11,597 nt of DNA from SAR324 cluster bacterium (lineage in GTDB: Bacteria > SAR324 > XYD2-FULL-50-16): positions 1-11,597 of the forward strand of contig NVSR01000131.1 of assembly GCA_002401295.1 (NCBI GenBank). The letters run 5' to 3'. Both the position numbers and the translations under genes were made by a program. A model generated the notes under the pieces. The model was not told the origin of the DNA, made no database searches, and saw only the letters and a program-made list of their open reading frames with translations. This document shows, in pieces, positions 6,869-11,597 of the stretch; position 1 is the first letter of the stretch; each line of letters opens with the position of its first letter.

Positions 6869-7592
6869 ATTACAAAAAGTAATTGCCAATGCAGGAATCG
6901 CCTCACGCCGTAAAGCTGAGGAGATGATTCAAATGGGCGAAGTCCAGGTCAATGGGCAGGTAGTCACCAAATTGGGGACTCAAGTTGATCCTGAAGCGGA
7001 TAAAATCCGAGTTGCGGGGAAAATGATCCACAACAATAATAAAGAACGTACCATCGTTTATGCTTTCTATAAGCCTAAGTCTTGCGTGACGACTTTAAGT
7101 GATCCTCAGGGAAGAAAGACGATTGTTGATTTTTTCCCCAAGACCAAGGTCCGTTTATTTCCGATTGGACGATTGGATTACGACTCGGAAGGCCTGATTC
7201 TGCTGACAAATGATGGTGATTTGGCCCAAAGCCTATCCCATCCCAGCAAGCATGTCTGGAAAAAATACTTGGTTAAAATTAAAGGGAAAGTCGCACACCA
7301 TGAGTTGCAGCGGTTGAAATCCGGCCCTATCATTGAGGGACAAAAACGACAGCCCGTAAGGATTAAGTTTTTGCACTACATCAATGATAAAACCTGGATA
7401 GAAGTCTGCCTGCAGGAAGGATTAAAGCACCACATCAAAAAAATGTTTAAGGAACTCAATTACTGGGTTATAAAAATTAAACGTTACGCTGTGGGTAATA
7501 TTGAGCTGCAAGAGATGAAACCGGGAGAATCCCGGCTGTTATCACAAGCTGAAATCCAGGACCTGCTACAGTTAACTCAAAACAGGTCTTAA
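6858..7592 (+). CDS. RsuA/RluB/E/F-family 16S/23S rRNA pseudouridine synthase
   Basis: Converts a specific uridine in rRNA to pseudouridine. The 244-residue protein begins with an S4 RNA-binding domain (about 2-50: RLQKVIANAGIASRRKAEEMI). The catalytic domain shows FYKPKSCVTTLSDPQGRKTI (70-89) and the active-site motif GRLDYDSEGLILLTNDGDLA, with the catalytic Asp at 107. The later family motif, usually EGRN(H/R)Q(V/I)(R/K)(R/K)M, reads EGLKHHIKKM here (187-196), so the Asn and Gln positions are changed; the fold-defining KRYAVGNIEL stretch after it is normal. The length suits RsuA or RluB, and the target uridine cannot be told from sequence. The ATG at 6858 overlaps the end of rnc by 11 bp in another frame and is preceded by AAGGA inside rnc, so the two are translationally linked. 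The next gene begins 4 bp after the stop. Confidence 0.9.
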   Translation: MKIRLQKVIANAGIASRRKAEEMIQMGEVQVNGQVVTKLGTQVDPEADKIRVAGKMIHNNNKERTIVYAFYKPKSCVTTLSDPQGRKTIVDFFPKTKVRLFPIGRLDYDSEGLILLTNDGDLAQSLSHPSKHVWKKYLVKIKGKVAHHELQRLKSGPIIEGQKRQPVRIKFLHYINDKTWIEVCLQEGLKHHIKKMFKELNYWVIKIKRYAVGNIELQEMKPGESRLLSQAEIQDLLQLTQNRS

Positions 7593-7596
7593 CAAG

Positions 7597-8145
7597 ATGC
7601 CCCCTAAAGCTTTGTTTTTTCTGTTAATTAGCCTGTTCTTCGGTTCGAGCTTGTTAGCGGAGACCAGAGCCTACCTCTTGGAAGTATATGATCATATTTC
7701 CAAGAGCCAGTGGAGTATAACTACAGGTTTTGCTCCCGACACCTATATCAACAGTCATGGTGGGGGTAACCGCCTGAGTGTGATGATTAAAGCAACTTGG
7801 ATGTGTTATGGGGATACGGCTAACTTTCAGCCAGCCTGCCCCATGCCTAAAGCTCGCGAGCCAAAGTTTCAAGCAGGAGATTTGGTAGAGGTGCTGCTGG
7901 AAAAACACATTACCCAAAGCTGGCAAGGTAGGGTGGAGTTATCCCTCTACCGGGAAGACTTGAAAAGCAATGTTTATGGAGTTCGCTTTGGTGAAAAACG
8001 GCAGCTCTATAATCGCTACTACGAATTCAATCTCAAATTAAAGCAAGCAGTCACCATCATCAAGCCCCCGGGGCAGGAAAACCTTCCAGAGAATCCTGCA
8101 GCTGAAGGTGCATTGCCATCAGCAATTGGGACACCAGCCCCCTAA
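7597..8145 (+). CDS. Small secreted protein of unknown function
   Basis: I do not recognise this 182-residue protein. Residues 1-21 form a plausible Sec signal peptide (PPK, then a hydrophobic run ending SSLLA) with cleavage before ETRAY. The mature part looks beta-rich: LLEVYDH, WSITTGF, LSVMIKATW, LVEVLLEK, RVELSLYR, YYEFNLKL. It has only two cysteines, C70 and C81, which could form a disulfide in the periplasm. A GDLVEVLLEKH segment (94-104) and an N-terminal INSHGGGNR loop stand out. The tail from about 155 is rich in Pro, Ala and Glu and probably disordered. The start at 7597 is 4 bp after the pseudouridine synthase stop, so it is almost certainly co-transcribed with rnc. There is no lipobox. 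Codon choice looks like that of its neighbours, so there is no sign of recent transfer. Confidence 0.7.
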   Translation: MPPKALFFLLISLFFGSSLLAETRAYLLEVYDHISKSQWSITTGFAPDTYINSHGGGNRLSVMIKATWMCYGDTANFQPACPMPKAREPKFQAGDLVEVLLEKHITQSWQGRVELSLYREDLKSNVYGVRFGEKRQLYNRYYEFNLKLKQAVTIIKPPGQENLPENPAAEGALPSAIGTPAP

Positions 8146-8202
8146 ACTATCCTTGCGCAAACTCAGTCATCAACTGTCTCGAAACCTTATTATCCAATTA
8201 CT

Positions 8203-8922
8203 ATGGCTTTTACAATTCCTGAAGGGGATGCAAAACCCCATTTTGTGCAAAGTAGTTTCACTCGCATTGCCGCCAAATATGATCTTTTTAATGATTTGAT
8301 TACACAAGGCATGCACCGGTACTGGAAAAATTTCATGGTAAAAAAGGCCAAACTGAAGCCAGGCGACAAGGTTTTGGATCTTTGCTGTGGTACAGGTGAT
8401 ATTACGGAGCGCTTGGAGCAAGCCGTTGGCCCCAAAGGAACCACTTTAGGATTGGATTTTTCAGCAGGAATGTTACAAGTAGCTGGCGCGAGAAATCAGG
8501 GACAAGCCAAACGTAGCTTCCTCCAGGGAGATGCTATGGTTCTTCCTATTCGCAGTAGTAGTATGGACGTGATTACAGTTGGTTATGGCCTGAGGAATTT
8601 ACGCCACATCCAGCCTTGCCTGGATGAAGTCATGCGAGTACTCAAACCAGGGGGGCGTTTTTTGATCCTGGACATGGGTAAAGTCAAGCTGCCTATCGTG
8701 AAGCAGATTTTCCAATTCTACTTTTTTCAAGTTGTGCCACTAATCGGCAAGTTACTCTATAAAGGGGAGGATATGTTTGAGTATTTTCCTGAATCCTCCG
8801 TGAAATACCCTTCTCAAGAAAAGATGGCCGACTTATTGCGCACAACAGGTTTCATGGAGGTAGAATTCTTTAACTTTACCTGTGGTGCGACAGCCATCCA
8901 TTACGCGGAAAAACCAGCCTAA
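8203..8922 (+). CDS. ubiE: UbiE/MenG quinone-biosynthesis C-methyltransferase
   Basis: SAM-dependent C-methylase that converts demethylmenaquinone to menaquinone and/or methylates the benzoquinol ring in ubiquinone synthesis; which one depends on the quinone the organism makes. The 239-residue protein shows the first UbiE signature, YDLFNDLITQGMHRYW (26-41), the SAM-binding motif VLDLCCGTGDITERL (58-72), then an acidic LGLDFS strand, the GYGLRNL motif (127-133) and the LKPGG motif (147-151). The segment after LKPGG reads RFLILDM where many members have ILEFS. The C-terminal GEDMFEYFPESSVKYPS region and the closing GATAIHYAEKPA are typical. CCGTGD and GYGLRNL recall the menaquinone-type branch, so MenG may be the better name. 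The start at 8203 lacks a Shine-Dalgarno but aligns well. Its stop codon directly abuts that of the convergent TPR gene, leaving no room for a terminator between them. Confidence 0.93.
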   Translation: MAFTIPEGDAKPHFVQSSFTRIAAKYDLFNDLITQGMHRYWKNFMVKKAKLKPGDKVLDLCCGTGDITERLEQAVGPKGTTLGLDFSAGMLQVAGARNQGQAKRSFLQGDAMVLPIRSSSMDVITVGYGLRNLRHIQPCLDEVMRVLKPGGRFLILDMGKVKLPIVKQIFQFYFFQVVPLIGKLLYKGEDMFEYFPESSVKYPSQEKMADLLRTTGFMEVEFFNFTCGATAIHYAEKPA

Positions 8923-10662
8923 TTAGCGATTTTTCTCCCTTTCTTTGTCCTTTTCGTAGCGCTGTAATTTTTCCTGATGTTCCAGCATCTTTTCCCAGCG
9001 ATCCACCAAAGACTGCAGCTCACCATGCTTCTTCAAAGCTTTGTAGAGGGCTGAAAGCTGCAGGAATACGTTTTTATCGACCTTCATGCGAAATGCGGAC
9101 TCAAAATTCGTAATTGCTTTAAGATAGTTCTTTTTCTTTAAGAAGGACTTACCTGATAAAATTATTTTTTGCCTCTCGACTTCCTGCTCCTTAGCTTTTT
9201 CCGCTTCAATCAACAGGCGCCACTCCTCAGTGAGTTCCTGCTCCCGTTCCGTATCCTTTAGTTGCTTGTAAACCACAGCAGCCTCTTTGATGGTATCAGG
9301 CAAGCGTAAAACGCCCAAAGCCTTTTCATAAAAGGTTGCAGAGGGTTTGAATTTGCGCTCTTCCAAGAGCTTGGATGCGACACCACAATAGTGATCATGA
9401 ATTTCTCGAAGTTTGTCATCAGCCCCCTTGGCTGTAGGATCAATTTTTTGCATACTTCGATAGGCTAGGACTGCATCGTCATATTTTTTCTGACTGATAT
9501 AAATAGCTCCGATCATTTCCCAAATTTTGGGATTTTCAACCTCTGAGGCCGCAATTTGGAAGTAGACTAATGCCGCTCTCAATTTTCCTTCTCGATACCG
9601 TTGATAAGCAAGTTTGATCAGGTCCTTCATCGAGTAGATACCACCAGATTTGTCGAGGAGGCTGGCAGTTTTGATTAGATATTTAACGGACAGGAATTGC
9701 TTGCCTGCCTTTTTATACATCAATCCCAGATTGACGTTGTTATAGCGATTGAACTCATTTTCTCCCAATAGCTTATTGACTATGTTGATAGACCCTTCCA
9801 ACTTCCCCAGATGAGCATAGCCAATCGCTTGCAATAATTCTAGGTATTCAAATTCTGAGGCGGATAGACTTTTAAAGGTCTCCAAAGCTTTTTTAACCAT
9901 ACGATGGCTTAATGCGTAGAGCGCCATATTGTATATATGGCTTTTATTGTCGGGTTCCTGCTTGATTATATACTCAAATTCTTTAATAAAATCTTCTGGT
10001 AAAGCTTCTTTTTCCGCCTTTTTAAGTTCCTTGATTTCCAATTCGATATCTGTGGCTTCTACTGCCTGGCCATTCATCTCTTTTTCTTCTTTTTGGATCA
10101 TCAAGATCTGTACCTGCTCCTTGATAGTCCTTGCCTTTCGCTCACAGATATTATCTGTCATGTGTTTGATCAGCTTTTCGTCTCCCAAATAATCGGGATA
10201 GACGTAACTTTCGATGTCATCGAAAATAGAGAGTGCACTCCTGATAGCCTCATCATAAATATCAACCTTAGCCATAGCTGCCGCTAGGTTGTAAAAAGCC
10301 ATCTGGTAATTTTTCTTGACCTTTAAGGAAGCTTTGTAGAGACCTGTAGCCTGATTGTAGTTACCCAACTCCCGAGCGTAATTACCTAATTTATTAGCTA
10401 ATTCGTAATCTTTATTGTTACTTTTCAGTAAATTCAGTCCTATTGCTAAAGCTGCTTCCAGTTGCCCCGAACGAGCGGCATCACTGAGTTCATCCACCAA
10501 TCGGGGATAAACTTCATCCCGGTTTAGTCCCATGGCTTTATCAAACTCCATCATTGCTTTATTGAAGAATTTATCCTGAAGCTGGGCCATACCGTTTTTC
10601 AGATGTTCTTCGATTTGTTCGCGGATTTTTTCCTCTTTGGATTTGAATAGTCCGGAAAGCAT
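8923..10662 (-). CDS. Large cytoplasmic TPR-repeat protein, function unknown
   Basis: A 579-residue protein with no signal peptide or membrane segment, built almost wholly of helical repeats. TPR-like units can be seen at about 17-46, 85-114, 119-148, 239-268, 273-303, 305-334, 348-374, 378-408, 425-450 and 497-526, for example YNQATGLYKASLKV, YDDAVLAYRSMQKIDP and YLKAITNFESAF. A charged helical linker (about 176-222, rich in Lys and Glu) splits an N-terminal repeat block from the longer C-terminal one, and the last 30 residues are a basic/acidic coil ending EKNR. Such proteins act as scaffolds for partner proteins; the partner is not visible. The start is well supported: TGAGGT at 10676-10671 lies 8 nt before the ATG. 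Upstream are an inverted repeat and a -24/-12-like promoter element, then the sigma-54 activator gene on the same strand, suggesting this gene may be an activator target. It converges on ubiE with adjacent stops. Confidence 0.85.
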   Translation of the reverse strand: MLSGLFKSKEEKIREQIEEHLKNGMAQLQDKFFNKAMMEFDKAMGLNRDEVYPRLVDELSDAARSGQLEAALAIGLNLLKSNNKDYELANKLGNYARELGNYNQATGLYKASLKVKKNYQMAFYNLAAAMAKVDIYDEAIRSALSIFDDIESYVYPDYLGDEKLIKHMTDNICERKARTIKEQVQILMIQKEEKEMNGQAVEATDIELEIKELKKAEKEALPEDFIKEFEYIIKQEPDNKSHIYNMALYALSHRMVKKALETFKSLSASEFEYLELLQAIGYAHLGKLEGSINIVNKLLGENEFNRYNNVNLGLMYKKAGKQFLSVKYLIKTASLLDKSGGIYSMKDLIKLAYQRYREGKLRAALVYFQIAASEVENPKIWEMIGAIYISQKKYDDAVLAYRSMQKIDPTAKGADDKLREIHDHYCGVASKLLEERKFKPSATFYEKALGVLRLPDTIKEAAVVYKQLKDTEREQELTEEWRLLIEAEKAKEQEVERQKIILSGKSFLKKKNYLKAITNFESAFRMKVDKNVFLQLSALYKALKKHGELQSLVDRWEKMLEHQEKLQRYEKDKEREKNR

Positions 10663-10697
10663 AAAGCATTACCTCAGTGTTGGGATTATTCGGGATA

Positions 10698-10730
10698 GGA
10701 CCCGCTAAAAATATAATCATACAGCGGTCC
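10698..10730. repeat. Inverted repeat in the leader of the large TPR gene
   Basis: On the plus strand GGACCCGC (10698-10705) is complementary to GCGGTCC (10724-10730) with one bulged C, around an AT-rich 18 nt loop. It lies 36-68 bp upstream of the TPR start, downstream of the candidate -24/-12 element, so it would be in the transcript leader as a hairpin or serve as an operator. It is GC-rich in an AT-rich setting. No T-run follows, so a terminator is unlikely. Confidence 0.4.
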
Positions 10731-10790
10731 AATATTCCGGACTGAAGAGATGAAGGAGTTGCCCCTCGGGAGAGACATTCGCCTAGTCAA

Positions 10791-10806
10791 AGCAAAGAGT
10801 ATGCCC
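10791..10806 (-). promoter_or_regulatory. Candidate sigma-54 (-24/-12) promoter upstream of the large TPR gene
   Basis: On the minus strand GGGCATACTCTTTGCT aligns with the sigma-54 consensus TGGCACGRNNNTTGCW. The invariant GG and GC are present at the exact spacing, together with CA after GG and the full TTGCW. The mismatches are the first T, the C at the end of the -24 block and the next two positions. Transcription would start near 10780, giving a leader of about 118 nt to the TPR gene. The neighbouring sigma-54 activator gene raises plausibility. Confidence 0.45.
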
Positions 10807-10849
10807 TTCATTCTATTGAAAAAAAATCTGATGTGAAAGACGGAAAGGC

Positions 10850-11597
10850 TTATTCCGCAGTATCAGGAACAACAACTCTCAAGGACTTAATCCGCTCGTG
10901 TAACTGAGAGCGGTCTAATTGGATGACCTTCGCTGTACGATCCAAATTCCAACTATTTTTTCGAAGCATGGATTCCAAAAATTGCTTTTCAAAGGCTTGG
11001 CAAGCTTCTTCAAAAGAAGTTGGAATATTGTTCATTTGTATCATCTCAGAATTAGACATGCGGATTACTGGAGGCACATGTGCTAAAGTGATCTCTGTTT
11101 CCTTCACCATAATAACCATACGCTCTACAATATTCTTCAGTTCGCGAATATTGCCAGGCCAATGATAGGCTATCAGGCTTTCCATGGAATCTTTCCCGAT
11201 TTTTTTCCGCTTCCTCTGTTCACTCTGGCAAAAGTGTTGCAGAAAAAATTCCACTAAGATGGGGATGTCCTCTTTACGTTCTCTAAGCGGAGGCAGATCT
11301 ATGGGAATCACGTTCAAACGGTAATAAAGGTCCTCGCGGAAGTTACCGGCCTGAATCTCTTCTTGTAAGTTCTTATTGGACGCAGTGATAATACGCACGT
11401 CCACTTCAATCATTTCCGTACCACCAATACGCTCAAAGCGTTGCTCCTGCAAAACTCGGAGTATTTTAGCCTGAGTTTTTAAACTCATGTCAGCAATTTC
11501 GTCCAAGAAGAGCGTACCGCCATTGGCCTGATCGAATTTACCGACCTTACGTTGGGTGGCTCCATTAAAGGCGCCTTTTTCATAACCGAACAATTCA
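10850..11597 (-). CDS. NtrX-like sigma-54-dependent activator, N-terminus outside window
   Basis: The visible 248 or so residues are the AAA+ domain from just before the sigma-54 contact loop to the DNA-binding C-terminus. The reading frame continues through the right edge (ELFGYEKGAF), so the Walker A motif and any receiver domain lie outside. Visible in order: GYEKGAFNGA (the loop is GAFNGA instead of GAFTGA), GGTLFLDEIADM (Walker B), KTQAKILRVLQEQ and VDVRIITASNKNL (sensor I), NFREDLYYRLNVIPIDLPPLRER (arginine-finger region), WPGNIRELKNIVER (sensor II). A Fis-type helix-turn-helix follows, FEKQFLESMLRKNSWNLDRTAKVIQLDRS, with SQLHERIKSL as the recognition part, which is the pattern of NtrX rather than NtrC. 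NtrX normally works with the NtrY kinase. The TPR gene lies next on the same strand after 187 bp with a -24/-12-like site. No clear terminator follows the stop. Confidence 0.9.
   Translation of the reverse strand, partial: ELFGYEKGAFNGATQRKVGKFDQANGGTLFLDEIADMSLKTQAKILRVLQEQRFERIGGTEMIEVDVRIITASNKNLQEEIQAGNFREDLYYRLNVIPIDLPPLRERKEDIPILVEFFLQHFCQSEQRKRKKIGKDSMESLIAYHWPGNIRELKNIVERMVIMVKETEITLAHVPPVIRMSNSEMIQMNNIPTSFEEACQAFEKQFLESMLRKNSWNLDRTAKVIQLDRSQLHERIKSLRVVVPDTAE

Noticed and set aside
8170..8444. Overlapping open frames antisense to the start of ubiE
   Set aside because: ubiE is certain here and these translations show no domain or conserved pattern.
10841..10857. CGGAA/TTCCG inverted repeat over the stop codon of the sigma-54 activator, near a T-run on the minus strand
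   Set aside because: Five pairs only and the T-run lies about 15-20 nt away, so it does not fit an intrinsic terminator.

Overview
The window reads as chromosomal DNA of a Gram-negative (double-membrane) bacterium with moderate, slightly AT-leaning composition. Supporting signs are a lipoprotein signal peptide, a Sec-exported FlgT-like protein, a UbiE/MenG quinone methylase and a sigma-54 activator of NtrX-like type. The combination of NtrX-like regulator, large TPR proteins and heptanucleotide repeats fits a deltaproteobacterial or similar lineage (for example SAR324 or Desulfobacterota), but nothing here fixes the taxon. I see no phage, transposon, CRISPR or tRNA signal. The region looks like ordinary core and lineage-specific chromosome.

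Layout. (1) 1-1583, minus strand: pgi, glucose-6-phosphate isomerase, cut by the left edge about a dozen residues before its C-terminus. (2) 1844-4856, plus strand: an envelope cluster of a CvpA-family membrane protein, a TPR-containing lipoprotein and a secreted protein with an FlgT-N-like domain. (3) 4870-5667, minus strand: a membrane-anchored TPR/coiled-coil protein, convergent with the envelope cluster. (4) 5668-6124: a gene-free divergent region holding two degenerate heptanucleotide repeat tracts in opposite orientation, several short inverted repeats and a candidate promoter for rnc. (5) 6125-8922, plus strand: rnc (RNase III), an RsuA/RluB-type pseudouridine synthase overlapping it by 11 bp, a small secreted protein of unknown function, and ubiE. 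(6) 8923-10662, minus strand: a large cytoplasmic TPR protein whose stop codon abuts that of ubiE. (7) 10850-11597, minus strand: the C-terminal two thirds or so of an NtrX-like sigma-54 activator, cut by the right edge.

How the parts may work together. The rnc block joins two RNA-processing genes to a quinone-biosynthesis gene, probably by simple co-transcription. The CvpA-lipoprotein-FlgT-like trio suggests a small envelope function of unknown role. The right end is the most suggestive part: a sigma-54 activator gene is followed on the same strand by a -24/-12-like element, then an inverted repeat and the large TPR gene with a good ribosome binding site. The activator carries GAFNGA in place of the usual GAFTGA sigma-54 contact loop. 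No wholly new system is proven; the best leads are this regulator/TPR pair, the heptad repeats and the uncharacterised envelope genes.
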